Below, one piece after another: positions 55,563-64,000 of a stretch of 64,000 nt of DNA (position 1 is the stretch's first letter; every line of letters starts with the position of its first letter). The notes below the pieces were generated by a model that was not told the DNA's origin, made no database searches, and was given only the letters and a program-made list of their open reading frames with translations. The stretch comes from Maribellus luteus (lineage in GTDB: Bacteria > Bacteroidota > Bacteroidia > Bacteroidales > Prolixibacteraceae): assembly GCF_003576475.1 (NCBI RefSeq), contig NZ_QWGR01000019.1, forward strand, positions 1-64,000, written 5' to 3'. The position numbers and the translations under genes are program-made.

Positions 55563-56024
55563 CTAGCAATAAACCAGTTCCAGAATTTTCTCGAGCCACC
55601 GGGCATCTACTTCGGAGAAAGAACTCTTGTCTTTACTGTCGATATCCAATACCCCGATGATCTCACCTGCCTTGTTTCTGAAGGGAACTACAATTTCAGA
55701 ATTCGATCGCGAGTCGCAGGCAATATGCCCCGGAAAAGCATGTACATCTTCCACCACCAACGTTTTCTGTTGGTTAAAAGCCGCCCAGCACACCCCTTTG
55801 TCCTTTTCCAGAATCTGACAAGCCACCGGTCCCTGGTACATGTTTACCGTCATCTTCCCGTCATCGATCAGGTAAAAACCCGTCCAGAAATAATAGTCCA
55901 TTTTATGGTGCAGAACGGCAATAATGGTAGCCATCCGCGCCTGCGTATTTTCACTTTTCCGCACCAACTCGCTCAACTGCGCATAAATTCGCTCGTAACG
56001 TCCTTCTTTCTTTTTGTCTTCCAT
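55563..56024 (-). CDS. msrC: GAF-domain free methionine-R-sulfoxide reductase
   Basis: 153 residues from the ATG at 56024; the longer frame would begin with TTG. GAF fold. Family signature: GPVACQILEKDKGVCWAAF with two Cys, then DVHAFPGHIACDSRSNSEIVVPF with the third Cys. These match the fRMsr/MsrC enzymes that reduce free methionine R-sulfoxide. Single gene after the MITE-like element. Confidence 0.9.
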   Translation of the reverse strand: MEDKKKEGRYERIYAQLSELVRKSENTQARMATIIAVLHHKMDYYFWTGFYLIDDGKMTVNMYQGPVACQILEKDKGVCWAAFNQQKTLVVEDVHAFPGHIACDSRSNSEIVVPFRNKAGEIIGVLDIDSKDKSSFSEVDARWLEKILELVYC

Positions 56025-56101
56025 AACTGTAACATGAATCTGAGTACGAAATAACAAAAATCAATTGTGAATTAACTTCATACCACTGTATTTTCATCCA
56101 C

Positions 56102-56404
56102 TTATTTCGTTCTCCTTTTCCAAATTTTGGGATTTCGACTGTGATGAAAGAATGAATAAATCTCCACATGACTTTCAGCAATCGAGAAAACAACTGAAAA
56201 TGGAAACCTCTTTAAAACAGCCACTCTTACATCAGACCTGATTTTACGAAAACGGTGAGGATTGGAGATAATTTGCTTAAGTTTCGCTTCAACTTCTCTT
56301 ATAAATTCATCTCCCAAATTTTCCTTTTGAAAATTGTACCATTTCCGGGCATCCATTAACTCAGATTCCGCAAAGGGATGAATTTTAAGAACATACAATT
56401 TCAT
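56102..56404 (-). CDS. RelE/ParE-family toxin
   Basis: 100 residues. RelE/ParE fold: KIHPFAESELMDARKWYN, then VREVEAKLKQIISNPHRFRKIRSDVRVAVLKRFPFSVVFSI, and the C-terminal HHSRNPKIWKRR, basic as expected. Its ATG overlaps the antitoxin stop by 4 bases. Target (ribosome-bound mRNA for RelE type, gyrase for ParE type) cannot be read from sequence. Confidence 0.9.
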   Translation of the reverse strand: MKLYVLKIHPFAESELMDARKWYNFQKENLGDEFIREVEAKLKQIISNPHRFRKIRSDVRVAVLKRFPFSVVFSIAESHVEIYSFFHHSRNPKIWKRRTK

Positions 56405-56628
56405 TGCGAGTCCAGACTCTTTTTTATATCCTCCCAGCTACGCCACTCATCCGGATGATTCTTCATGTATTCTTTCCGGGCATCCACCTCTTGCAAAATA
56501 TCGGCTTCGATATCTGTTTCATCTTCAATAACCGTCAGAAACGAATAATCTTTGGCCAACTCTTTCATCATATTGATAATACTTTGTGCTTTGGCAGAAG
56601 AACCCGTTATTTTTACAGTAAAACTCAT
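56401..56628 (-). CDS. Antitoxin of the RelE/ParE pair
   Basis: 75 residues from the ATG at 56628 (MSFTVKITG); the frame from 56637 would begin with TTG. A GGAGG lies 2 bases before the ATG. Acidic, with an N-terminal beta-alpha region (KAQSIINMMKELAKDYSFL) and C-terminal acidic helices ending WRSWEDIKKSL. The sister protein at 58320-58556 is a clear paralogue. No helix-turn-helix is obvious. Pair order antitoxin-toxin with 4-base overlap is typical. Confidence 0.85.
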   Translation of the reverse strand: MSFTVKITGSSAKAQSIINMMKELAKDYSFLTVIEDETDIEADILQEVDARKEYMKNHPDEWRSWEDIKKSLDSQ

Positions 56629-56704
56629 ATCCTCCAATCGTAAGTTATCTCAAAGATACTGAATTTGAATCATAGTGAATTCTGCATAGCTCGATAGAAT
56701 TTTA

Positions 56705-56712
56705 TATTTTTG
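56705..56712 (+). promoter_or_regulatory. Candidate -7 box for hisS
   Basis: TATTTTTG fits TAnnTTTG, 19 bases before the hisS ATG. No clear -33 box. Confidence 0.4.
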
Positions 56713-56731
56713 CGCCCAAATTCAAAGAATC

Positions 56732-58093
56732 ATGGCACAGAAACCTTCGATACCAAAAGGCACCCGCGACTTTTCACCCGTTGAAATGGTGAGAAGAAAC
56801 TATATTTTCGATACCATCAAAGATGTTTTTCGTTTGTACGGATTTCAGCCGATTGAAACACCGGCCATGGAAAACCTGTCGACACTGATGGGCAAATACG
56901 GGGAAGAAGGCGACAAGCTGCTTTTTAAGATTCTGAATTCAGGTGATTTTATTTCGAAAGCACCACAGGAGGTAATCGACGAAAAAAATTCGAACAAACT
57001 TACAACTCATATTTCCGAAAAGGGATTGCGCTACGACCTGACGGTGCCCTTTGCACGCTACGTAGTACAATACCGTAACGACATTGTTTTTCCGTTTAAG
57101 CGTTACCAGATTCAGCCAGTTTGGCGTGCCGACCGCCCGCAAAAAGGTCGTTACCGCGAATTTTACCAGTGCGATGTAGACGTGATTGGCAGCGACAGTT
57201 TGCTCAACGAACTGGAGCTGGTGCAGATTATCGACGATGTTTTTCAACGCCTGCAAATTAATACGGTCGTAAAAATCAACAACCGGAAAATACTGGCTGG
57301 AATTGCCGAAGCCATTGGCGAAGCAGATCGCATGGTGGATATCACCGTTGCTATCGACAAACTGGACAAAATCGGCTTGGAAAAAGTAAATGCTGAAATG
57401 CTTGAAAAAGGCATTTCGGAAACCGCGGTTGAAAAGCTACAGCCCATTTTAAAACTCGAAGGCAGCACAGCAGAAAAGCTTGAGCAAATAGCTACCGTTA
57501 TCGGGCACACCGAAATCGGCGCCAAAGGAATTTCGGAAATGCAGACACTGTTTGCCTACCTCGCAAACTTTGACCTGAAAACCGAAGTGGAGCTCGACCT
57601 GACATTGGCCCGTGGTTTAAACTACTACACCGGCGCTATTTTCGAAGTAAAATCGAAAGATGTGCAGATCGGGAGTATTTGCGGCGGTGGCCGCTACGAC
57701 GATCTGACCGGTATTTTCGGAATGCCCGATGTTTCCGGCGTGGGTGTTTCTTTTGGTGCCGAACGTATTTACGACGTACTCACCCAACTGAATCTTTTTC
57801 CGCACGAATCGATGGAAACAACCAAAGCCTTGTTTATCAACTTTGGAGAAAAAGAAGAAGCCTATTGTTTGCCGGTGCTGGCACAACTGAGAAAAAACAA
57901 TGTGAATGCTGAGATTTTCCCGGAAAGTGCCAAAATGAAAAAGCAGATGAATTATGCCAACCGGAAAGAGATTCCGTTTGTAATTCTGGCCGGAGAAGAA
58001 GAAATGGCTGCCCAAAAATTCACACTGAAAAATATGGAAACCGGCGAACAACAGCTGGTAAGCGCAGAAGAACTGATAAAGGCATTATCCTGA
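56732..58093 (+). CDS. hisS: Histidyl-tRNA synthetase
   Basis: 453 residues. Charges tRNA-His. Class II synthetase: motif 1 near the N-terminus ([14 protein letters not shown]), motif 2 region [27 protein letters not shown], His-specific [14 protein letters not shown] and motif 3 [16 protein letters not shown], then a C-terminal anticodon-binding domain (about 360-450). Standard length. Flanked on both sides by antitoxin-family genes of the opposite strand. Confidence 0.97.
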   Translation: MAQKPSIPKGTRDFSPVEMVRRNYIFDTIKDVFRLYGFQPIETPAMENLSTLMGKYGEEGDKLLFKILNSGDFISKAPQEVIDEKNSNKLTTHISEKGLRYDLTVPFARYVVQYRNDIVFPFKRYQIQPVWRADRPQKGRYREFYQCDVDVIGSDSLLNELELVQIIDDVFQRLQINTVVKINNRKILAGIAEAIGEADRMVDITVAIDKLDKIGLEKVNAEMLEKGISETAVEKLQPILKLEGSTAEKLEQIATVIGHTEIGAKGISEMQTLFAYLANFDLKTEVELDLTLARGLNYYTGAIFEVKSKDVQIGSICGGGRYDDLTGIFGMPDVSGVGVSFGAERIYDVLTQLNLFPHESMETTKALFINFGEKEEAYCLPVLAQLRKNNVNAEIFPESAKMKKQMNYANRKEIPFVILAGEEEMAAQKFTLKNMETGEQQLVSAEELIKALS

Positions 58094-58131
58094 TCAACAG
58101 AAAGAAGCAGTCCTAAAAATTAATAGAAACA

Positions 58132-58241
58132 GGTTCTCGCAAAGACAAAAAAGAAGCGCTAAGGTCGCAGACTGGCTGATTATCAGCTTCTGTTTTTGCG
58201 TGCTTTTGAGCAAATCTTGGCGTGCTTTGCGTGAGATTTGT
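58132..58241. repeat. Inverted degenerate CGCAAAG / CTTTGCG repeat
   Basis: Left half TCTCGCAAAGAC ... AAGCGCTAAGGTCGCAGA; right half TTTTTGCGTGCTTTTGAGC then CTTTGCGTGAGA, the reverse style of the left. It sits between hisS and the orphan antitoxin, where a toxin gene would be expected. It holds no gene. Confidence 0.6.
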
Positions 58242-58319
58242 TTTTTTGGACTACTTCTTCTCTTTTCTGCAAAGTATATTAAGTTTTAGCCCAAAAAACC
58301 CTTAATTAGAAGCAAACAA

Positions 58320-58556
58320 TTAGCTTATTTGTAGTAAGAGAAGTCGTTTTTTTTCCTCTTCCCAGGAATCTCCCTCATTAGGATTTTTCACGACAAAGTC
58401 GTACCTCGCATCCAATTCATTGGCAATATTTTCCTCTACGTGCGCTTCTTCCGGGTGCACACTCATAAATTCGTATTCCCTGGATAGCTCCTTTAACATT
58501 GAAACGATACTTTTCGCTACAGGATTTGAGTCTTCTATTTTAATGGTATAATGCAT
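58320..58556 (-). CDS. Orphan antitoxin-like protein
   Basis: 78 residues, clear paralogue of the antitoxin at 56401-56628: both have YTIKI/FTVKI, (A/S)xxAKSI(V/I)xM(L/M)KEL, (L/M)DARY/K and NPxExxSWEExKK. No toxin gene follows: the downstream 226 bases before hisS (58094-58319) hold a degenerate inverted repeat. Either the toxin was lost or this gene acts alone as an anti-addiction copy. Confidence 0.8.
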   Translation of the reverse strand: MHYTIKIEDSNPVAKSIVSMLKELSREYEFMSVHPEEAHVEENIANELDARYDFVVKNPNEGDSWEEEKKRLLLLQIS

Positions 58557-58634
58557 CGCGATCTCTTTATCTCTAACAAATATACGATTTAAATCATTGT
58601 TGCTATTTTGGTAAAAACTCTATATTAGCAACAT

Positions 58635-58642
58635 TAATTTTG
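58635..58642 (+). promoter_or_regulatory. Candidate -7 box upstream of hutH
   Basis: TAATTTTG matches TAnnTTTG. A TTTG lies at 58607-58610 but the spacing (24) is a little long. The leader to the hutH ATG would be about 190 bases; it contains a 20-codon frame (58660-58722) without His codons. Confidence 0.35.
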
Positions 58643-58838
58643 ACATTTAGTTAAACTGTATGAATATTCCGGTACCTGATCGGCTTGTAAAAACCCTTGG
58701 CGGAGACGTTCGTTTTCCCTGATAACTTTACTGACGGATACTCCCCTGTTGTGCAATGTAATTTGCAGCACATTGTTATCACCTTATTTTAGATGAAGTA
58801 ATTACTTTTTCACTTTCACCGTTAAACAATTTGTTATC

Positions 58839-60350
58839 ATGGCTAAACGCGTTTTTGAAATATCACCCAATCACCTTACTTACGACATTATTCAGGACAT
58901 TCTGGAGAACGACACAAAACTGGAGCTTTCCGACATTTCTGTTGAACTCATCCAGAAAAGCAAAAAATACCTCGACCGCAAACTGGAGCGGGCCGAAAAA
59001 CCTCTGTATGGCATCAATACCGGTTTTGGCGCTTTGTGCGACATCGAAATTTCAAAGGAGGACCTGAGTAAATTGCAGGAAAACCTGGTGGTTTCGCATG
59101 CCTGCAACGTGGGTACCGAAGTTCCGGCTGATGTGGTAAAACTGATGTTACTGCTAAAAGCACATGCACTTTCAAAAGGTAACTCTGCGGTGCAGTTGAT
59201 TACCGTGCAACGCATACTCGATCTTTTCAACAACAACATACTTCCGGTGGTACGCGAACAAGGCTCACTGGGCGCAAGCGGCGACCTGGCACCCTTGGCC
59301 ATGTTATTCCTTCCCCTGCTGGGTTTGGGTGAAGTAAACTTTGAAGGGAAGCAAGTCAGCTCAGCTGTTGTGCTGGAGAAATTTGGATGGAACCCCATTA
59401 AACTGGAAGCCAAAGAAGGGCTGGCGCTTTTGAACGGCACACAGTTTATGAGCGCACACGCGGTTTACACCCTGCTAAAAACGTTCCGGATCATCGATCA
59501 GGGCGATATTATCGGGGCACTTTCGCTCGATGCGTTTGATGGTTTGCTGGAACCGTTTTCTGAAAACATTCAACGCATCCGCCCCCACAAAGGGCAGGCA
59601 GAAACCGCGCGCAACTTCCGGCATGTACTGGCCGGCAGCGAAATGCAGGCGAAACACAAGACACACATCCAGGATCCCTACTCTTTCCGCTGTATTCCGC
59701 AGGTACACGGGGCCGTGAAAGATGCGGTTAAATACGTTTCAAAAGTTATTGAAACCGAGATCAACTCCGTAACCGATAACCCAACGGTGTTTCCTGATGA
59801 AGACCTGATTATTTCGGGTGGTAATTTCCATGGCGAACCACTGGCCCTTTCGCTCGATTTTCTGGCCATGGCACTAAGCGAACTCGGAAGCATCTCCGAA
59901 AGAAGAACCTATCGTTTGATCTCCGGAGAACGCGGACTACCTGAATTTTTAGTAGCCAACCCGGGGCTGAACTCGGGCTTTATGATTCCGCAATACGCCG
60001 CAGCTTCCATTGTAAGCCAGAACAAGCAGTTTTGCACACCTGCATCGGTTGATTCCATCCCCTCGTCGAACGAACAGGAAGACCATGTGAGTATGGGTGG
60101 GAACGCAGCTACCAAAGCCTTGAAAGTGGCGCTTAATACCGAGAAAATCCTGGCCATTGAACTGTACAATGCCGCACAGGCAATGGACTTCCGGCGGCCG
60201 GTAAAAACCTCTCCTTTCCTTGAAAATTTTCTGAAAGATTACCGCAAAAAAGTAAGTTTTGTAGAAGAAGACACGGTTATGTATGTGGGGATCAATAAAA
60301 CCATTGATTTCCTGAACCACACCAGAACAAAAAGATTGGCCAGAAAATAA
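58839..60350 (+). CDS. hutH: Histidine ammonia-lyase HutH
   Basis: 503 residues, about the usual family length. Deaminates histidine to urocanate. Ala146-Ser147-Gly148 in GSLGASGDLAPLA form the MIO electrophile. Other landmarks: YGINTGFG near 57, GTQFMSAHAVY, QDPYSFRCIPQVHG, VTDNPTVFPDEDLIISGGNFHGEP and SNEQEDHVSMG. The other hut genes (hutU, hutI, ftcD) are not adjacent. Long leader with a possible -7 box. Confidence 0.97.
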   Translation: MAKRVFEISPNHLTYDIIQDILENDTKLELSDISVELIQKSKKYLDRKLERAEKPLYGINTGFGALCDIEISKEDLSKLQENLVVSHACNVGTEVPADVVKLMLLLKAHALSKGNSAVQLITVQRILDLFNNNILPVVREQGSLGASGDLAPLAMLFLPLLGLGEVNFEGKQVSSAVVLEKFGWNPIKLEAKEGLALLNGTQFMSAHAVYTLLKTFRIIDQGDIIGALSLDAFDGLLEPFSENIQRIRPHKGQAETARNFRHVLAGSEMQAKHKTHIQDPYSFRCIPQVHGAVKDAVKYVSKVIETEINSVTDNPTVFPDEDLIISGGNFHGEPLALSLDFLAMALSELGSISERRTYRLISGERGLPEFLVANPGLNSGFMIPQYAAASIVSQNKQFCTPASVDSIPSSNEQEDHVSMGGNAATKALKVALNTEKILAIELYNAAQAMDFRRPVKTSPFLENFLKDYRKKVSFVEEDTVMYVGINKTIDFLNHTRTKRLARK

Positions 60351-60371
60351 AAATCAACATCCGCTGAGCGG

Positions 60372-60785
60372 TTAAAAAGACAGTTTTTCCTTTCGCTTTA
60401 CATTTCCTTCTTCATCGGCAAGAAGAAAATAACGGATAAGCTCTGCGTCGCGAATAATGAGTTCGTATTCCCGTTTGTCGTCACATTCAATCAGGATTGC
60501 ATTCATTAATTCGCCATGCTCAGCCGCCGTTTCCGTCACCTTTAGCGGAAGCTCCGACAAGGGCAGGTTTATTTTCAGGCAAACAAAAGTCCCGTCTTTC
60601 CGGTAACTGGCGATGTTCTCCAGCTCGTTCCGGTAAAAAACAGCTTCAAACAAATCGCCTGTTCGCTGCCACTCAATGTTTATGGTATCTGCAAACTGTT
60701 CGGCAAACTGTTCTTTCACCGGTTCCGGCACCTGTATTTCGTTACTCGCGGAAAATATTTTCTGAATAAAATTTCTGATCTCCAT
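60372..60785 (-). CDS. Protein of unknown function next to a sigma factor
   Basis: 137 residues, not recognised. No signal peptide. Acidic, mixed alpha/beta, with VKEQFAEQFADTINIEWQR and YRNELENIASYRKDGTFVCLKINLP, a pattern reminiscent of PepSY-like small domains. It is on the same strand and 45 bases downstream of the ECF sigma factor, so it may be co-transcribed with it. Possible regulator or accessory of it; nothing more can be said. Confidence 0.7.
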   Translation of the reverse strand: MEIRNFIQKIFSASNEIQVPEPVKEQFAEQFADTINIEWQRTGDLFEAVFYRNELENIASYRKDGTFVCLKINLPLSELPLKVTETAAEHGELMNAILIECDDKREYELIIRDAELIRYFLLADEEGNVKRKEKLSF

Positions 60786-60830
60786 GTTTTTCTTTTTTTG
60801 ACGATAAAACCCTTGAAAGTAACTCCCAGG

Positions 60831-61400
60831 CTACTCTTTTTTAAATTCGGTCTGAAACAGATAAACAACCCGGGTGCGAGCTCTTTTTAAACGCATTTTT
60901 ACAGCATCTTCGCTTATTTGAAGTGTTTGTGCAATGTGTTTTCCCGGAAGATTGTCCTGGTATTTCATAAGCAACAAGGCTTTTTCTTCGGGATGGATCA
61001 TCTCCAGTATCTTCAAAAGATTCTCGTAGCTCAGGCTTTCCAGGTCGGCTTCATCTTCATCCGGAATGTCGGGAATTTCGTTTTCGCTGTTCCAGTTCGG
61101 ATAGTGCAGTTTCTTTTTGTGCCGCAGATAATCAATCGAATAATTGTAGGTTATGGCGTAAAGCCACGACGAGAAGCGCGCATTCCTCTTAAAACCGGGC
61201 AGCTTTTCGTAAGCCTTCGAGAGAATGTCGTTGGCAAAATCTTCTGCCTGGTCGCGGTTTTTAATAAAGCTGTAGCATTTGTCAACCACTTTTAGGTAAT
61301 AGCGTTTATACAGCTCTTCAAAAAGCGCTGTTTTGTTCTCCGCAATTATTCGCCTCACCAGCTCCTCATCATCAATTCCTGCAAGTTTTTCCTTCACCAT
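60831..61400 (-). CDS. ECF RNA polymerase sigma factor
   Basis: 189 residues. Region 2 (about 22-90: FEELYKRYYLKVVDKCYSFI and AEDFANDILSKAYEKLPGFK with the acidic-linked sequence) and region 4 (about 125-180: GKHIAQTLQISEDAVKMRLKRART). No FecR-type anti-sigma is adjacent, in contrast to the PUL sigma factor. Divergent from the envelope lipoprotein and the two L,D-transpeptidases, which it may control (inference). Confidence 0.93.
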   Translation of the reverse strand: MVKEKLAGIDDEELVRRIIAENKTALFEELYKRYYLKVVDKCYSFIKNRDQAEDFANDILSKAYEKLPGFKRNARFSSWLYAITYNYSIDYLRHKKKLHYPNWNSENEIPDIPDEDEADLESLSYENLLKILEMIHPEEKALLLMKYQDNLPGKHIAQTLQISEDAVKMRLKRARTRVVYLFQTEFKKE

Positions 61401-61549
61401 AATTCAAGAAAAGAAAAAAAAAATTTGTTACCCGCGTTACTTCAAAATTTACCTCCGTCTAAATGTAAATTTCGCACTTGCGTAAAAGTTAGGCGAAATT
61501 ACTTTTTCAAACGAATTTGATGATAAAAAAGAAACTTTACGTTTAAAAA

Positions 61550-62152
61550 ATGAGAACAAAATTTTTGACTTTGATCGCAGCCCTGAGTGTGGCTGTATTG
61601 TTGAGCAGCTGTGGAAAAGTTCCTCAAGCTGAAATTGATGCTGCTAACGCCGCTATTGAGGCTGCCAAAACTGCCGGAGCCGACGTGTATGTAACCGCCG
61701 ACTTTACTGCTTTGCAAGACTCGATGAACGCTGTTACCCAGAGCGTGGAAGCTCAGAACGGTAAAATGTTTAAAAACTATAGCAAAGTAACCGAGCAGTT
61801 GGCAGTTGTAAACCAACTGGCAGCCGAAGTTACTACCAAAACTGAAGCTCGTAAAGAAGAAGTAAAACTGGAAATTGCTGCCCTGCAAACCGAAGTAACC
61901 AACCTGTTAGTTCAAAACAACGAACTGGTTGCGCAGGCTCCGAAAGGAAAAGAAGGTGCGGCTGCACTGGAAGCCATTAAAGGCGACATTGGCGTGGTAG
62001 AAGCCAGCATTGCCGATGTTACAACTCAGGTGGCTGCCGACCAGTTATTGCCTGCTCTTGACAAAGCCAAAGCTGCCAAAGAAAAAGCAGCAGCGCTTAA
62101 CGCCGAGCTTACAGAGGTAATTGCCAAATACAGCAGTAACAGGAAAAAATAA
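61550..62152 (+). CDS. Ala-rich coiled-coil lipoprotein
   Basis: 200 residues. Lipobox LLSSC (Cys21) after a hydrophobic leader, then almost continuous Ala/Glu/Lys heptads (about 25-195, e.g. AEIDAANAAIEAAKTAGAD), so a long helical coiled coil. It might bridge membrane and peptidoglycan. It precedes, after a terminator and about 80 bases, the two L,D-transpeptidase genes; divergent from the ECF sigma factor. Confidence 0.85.
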   Translation: MRTKFLTLIAALSVAVLLSSCGKVPQAEIDAANAAIEAAKTAGADVYVTADFTALQDSMNAVTQSVEAQNGKMFKNYSKVTEQLAVVNQLAAEVTTKTEARKEEVKLEIAALQTEVTNLLVQNNELVAQAPKGKEGAAALEAIKGDIGVVEASIADVTTQVAADQLLPALDKAKAAKEKAAALNAELTEVIAKYSSNRKK

Positions 62153-62183
62153 GTGAGTTTAGCCAAGTAAAAAACCTGTAACT

Positions 62184-62216
62184 TCCCCGGAATATATACA
62201 TTCCGGGGATTTTTTT
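62184..62216 (+). terminator. Intrinsic terminator after the coiled-coil lipoprotein
   Basis: TCCCCGGAA / TTCCGGGGA stem with an 8-base loop and seven T, 32 bases past the stop. Separates the lipoprotein from the transpeptidase pair. Confidence 0.85.
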
Positions 62217-62232
62217 CAGGCTTGTTTTTTTG

Positions 62233-63351
62233 ATGAAGGTGAGAAGAAGAACGATTGCAGGAGTTGGAATAATTGTGATGGCCACCGCCGGACTGGGCAT
62301 CTGGAGCTACAAAGCGCCAAAGCCGCCACTCAATGAAATGAAAATGGCCCTTGAAAGTTTAAGCGAGGCCAAAAAAGCAGAAGCACAGATTTATGCTGCC
62401 GATGCCTACAAACAGGCAGAGCAGGCTTACGACTCGGCAATGGTTTGCTGGGCCGAAGAAAACAAACGCTTTTTTCTTTTCAGGAATTATACCGACCTGA
62501 ACAAATGGATAGCTGTTACCATTGAAAAAGCAGCCGAGGCAGAAGGACTTTCAGGAAAACGATTAAAATCGGCAGGCAGCAAATTGCGGGAGGGAATTGC
62601 GCTACTGGAAAGGAAAATTGATACCTACAAACGCTACTACAAACATTTGCCCTTACCTGCCAACGTTTCAAAAACACACCACAAAGGAGTTATAAAACTG
62701 TCGGAAGCAAAATTTGCCTGGGAAAACAAGCGATTGGGCGAAGCAGAAAAAAGCTACCAGCAGGCAAAAGAACTGATAAACTCGTCGAACAGCAAAGCAG
62801 AAAACCTGTTAAGCTCCTGGTTTAGCGAACACAGTGCCTGGCAAAAACAGGCCCAGGCGGCCATCCAGCAATCAGCAAACGGGAAAAAGGTTATTGTGGT
62901 CGACAAACTGGCACACACCTGTACGGTTTATCAAAACAAAAAGGCCATTCGAACTTTTAACGCCGAACTGGGCGTAAACTGGATGGGCGACAAGAAAAAG
63001 AAGGGCGACAAAGCCACACCCGAAGGAAACTACCAAATTACCCAAAAGAAAAGCGGGGCATCGACGAAGTTCTACAAAGCCCTGTTAATCAACTACCCGA
63101 ATGCCGACGACCGGAAACGCTTTCAGCAAAACAAAAAAAGCGGACTAATACCCGCGAAGGCTGATATTGGCAACTTGATTGAAATTCATGGATTGGGCGG
63201 AAAAGGGCTCGACTGGACCGATGGCTGTGTTGCCCTGAAAAACGACGACATGGACGCACTTTACAAACTCGTATCTGTTGGAACGCCGGTGGTTATTATC
63301 GGATCAATCCGTCCGCTGCAGGAAGTAACCGGCAAAAACGTATCAGAATGA
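62233..63351 (+). CDS. L,D-transpeptidase (YkuD), with coiled-coil N-terminus
   Basis: 372 residues from ATG at 62233 (a TTG at 62230 is not needed). Signal anchor (about 5-25), Ala/Glu/Lys-rich helical region (about 35-215) and a YkuD domain (about 218-360). Catalytic motif IEIHGLGGKGLDWTDGCVAL with Cys332. The DGC order replaces the common HGC, so the usual His before the Cys is substituted. Likely acts on peptidoglycan cross-links in the periplasm. Overlaps the next gene by 4 bases. Confidence 0.9.
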   Translation: MKVRRRTIAGVGIIVMATAGLGIWSYKAPKPPLNEMKMALESLSEAKKAEAQIYAADAYKQAEQAYDSAMVCWAEENKRFFLFRNYTDLNKWIAVTIEKAAEAEGLSGKRLKSAGSKLREGIALLERKIDTYKRYYKHLPLPANVSKTHHKGVIKLSEAKFAWENKRLGEAEKSYQQAKELINSSNSKAENLLSSWFSEHSAWQKQAQAAIQQSANGKKVIVVDKLAHTCTVYQNKKAIRTFNAELGVNWMGDKKKKGDKATPEGNYQITQKKSGASTKFYKALLINYPNADDRKRFQQNKKSGLIPAKADIGNLIEIHGLGGKGLDWTDGCVALKNDDMDALYKLVSVGTPVVIIGSIRPLQEVTGKNVSE

Positions 63352-64000
63352 AAACGGACATGCCCACTAAATTCCACCTCAAAGCTATTCAAAAAATACG
63401 CTCGCTTTTAAAGGGCTGGCTGGGCTTTACCCTGATCCAGTTGTGTGCAGTGACGGCTTTTATCTTTTTATTGTTTGCAGGAGTTCCGTGGATAAAAAAC
63501 CAAGCCGCTATTTACCGCTTTCTTCCGGAGCAAGAGGTCAACAATGTGTCGCCTACCGATGTAAAAATGCTTCAGATAGAAACCATCCAGCTACAAAGAA
63601 AGATTGACCGGCTCACACCCGGCGGAGTTTACCTGGTGATCAACACCACCGACAACACTTTCTTTTTGTACAAAAACAGGCAATTGATCCGCGAAGGAAT
63701 CTGTTCTACCGGAAGCTATATAAAACTGGAAACCGAAACCGATAAAAACTGGCTTTTCGAAACTCCCAAAGGGGTGTTCTCGATTAAAGGAAAAACGGTT
63801 AACCCGGTTTGGAGAAAACCCGACTGGGCATTTATTGAAGAGGGCCTGCCCATTCCGCGGGCCGGAGATCCCTCGCGTTACGAACACGGAGTATTGGGCG
63901 ATTACGCGCTTAGTTTGGGAGACGGCTACCTGATACACGGGACACTCTACAAACGCTTCCTCGGGTTGCCCGTCACTCACGGCTGTGTGAGAATGGGCGA
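63348..64000 (+). CDS. L,D-transpeptidase (YkuD), cut by window end
   Basis: Partial, 217 codons, starts at an ATG overlapping the previous stop. Transmembrane anchor (about 24-45, FTLIQLCAVTAFIFLLFAG), then a YkuD domain with PAGV-type start, and the full catalytic motif THGCVRMG with Cys213, unlike the first copy's DGC. It makes an operon with the first L,D-transpeptidase; 3' end lies beyond the window. Confidence 0.92.
   Translation, partial: MKTDMPTKFHLKAIQKIRSLLKGWLGFTLIQLCAVTAFIFLLFAGVPWIKNQAAIYRFLPEQEVNNVSPTDVKMLQIETIQLQRKIDRLTPGGVYLVINTTDNTFFLYKNRQLIREGICSTGSYIKLETETDKNWLFETPKGVFSIKGKTVNPVWRKPDWAFIEEGLPIPRAGDPSRYEHGVLGDYALSLGDGYLIHGTLYKRFLGLPVTHGCVRMG

Noticed and set aside
58660-58722. 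20-codon leader peptide for His-dependent attenuation of hutH
   Set aside because: It contains no His codons, and hutH is catabolic; no attenuator stem seen.

Overview
The window comes from a Bacteroidota chromosome, most like the marine or sediment Marinilabiliales/Prolixibacteraceae type. The signs are a SusC/SusD pair under an ECF sigma/FecR switch, several GH29 fucosidases and formylglycine-type sulfatases, TAnnTTTG promoter boxes with few Shine-Dalgarno sites, a tricorn-like S41 protease and a LacI-type hexuronate operon. I saw no rRNA, tRNA, CRISPR array or intact transposase.

Region 1 (about 1-13.6 kb, minus strand) is a polysaccharide utilisation locus. Read in its own direction it holds an ECF sigma factor, a FecR anti-sigma, SusC, SusD, a strong hairpin terminator, a GH29, a secreted endonuclease/exonuclease/phosphatase-fold protein, a GH43-like five-bladed propeller enzyme, a second GH29 and a sulfatase. 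A sulfated, fucose-containing glycan is the likely target (inference).

Region 2 (13.9-25.4 kb, plus strand) is a D-mannonate/KDG catabolic cluster: LacI-type regulator (with no canonical start codon), SDR oxidoreductase, UxuA, KdgK-type kinase, LarA-superfamily enzyme, Gfo/Idh/MocA oxidoreductase, PdxB and 6-phosphogluconate dehydrogenase. Four successive gaps of this cluster contain degenerate repeats. One repeat element carries a four-helix-bundle (S23/IVP) gene between inverted arms. Another is a five-unit tandem array in which one unit carries a GxxExxY gene and the other four look like internal-deletion derivatives of it.

Region 3 (25.6-36.4 kb) holds a tricorn-like protease, a secreted two-domain protein, an M20 amidohydrolase, an OprC/NosA-like TonB receptor with a small Cys-rich partner, a lipoprotein sulfatase and a thioredoxin-like protein.

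Region 4 (36.4-46.7 kb) holds LigA, a DnaQ-type exonuclease with a BRCT domain, small envelope proteins, DapA, an AddA-like helicase-nuclease and a Rieske lipoprotein. The 3' part of ligA and nearly all of the exonuclease gene are strikingly AT-rich. The exonuclease gene ends in native-looking sequence that reads like the end of a LigA BRCT domain. This suggests that a foreign ligA-exonuclease block replaced the native ligA 3' end by recombination at both edges.

Region 5 (46.7-64 kb) is mixed housekeeping and accessory DNA: a third GH29, cupin, YjbQ, YccF, YciI, MsrA, a VTT-type membrane protein, a class C serine hydrolase, a tryptophanase-family lyase, a MITE-like element, an fRMsr-type GAF protein, a RelE/ParE toxin-antitoxin pair, HisS, an orphan antitoxin paralogue, HutH, a second ECF sigma factor, a coiled-coil lipoprotein and two consecutive L,D-transpeptidases, the last cut by the window end.
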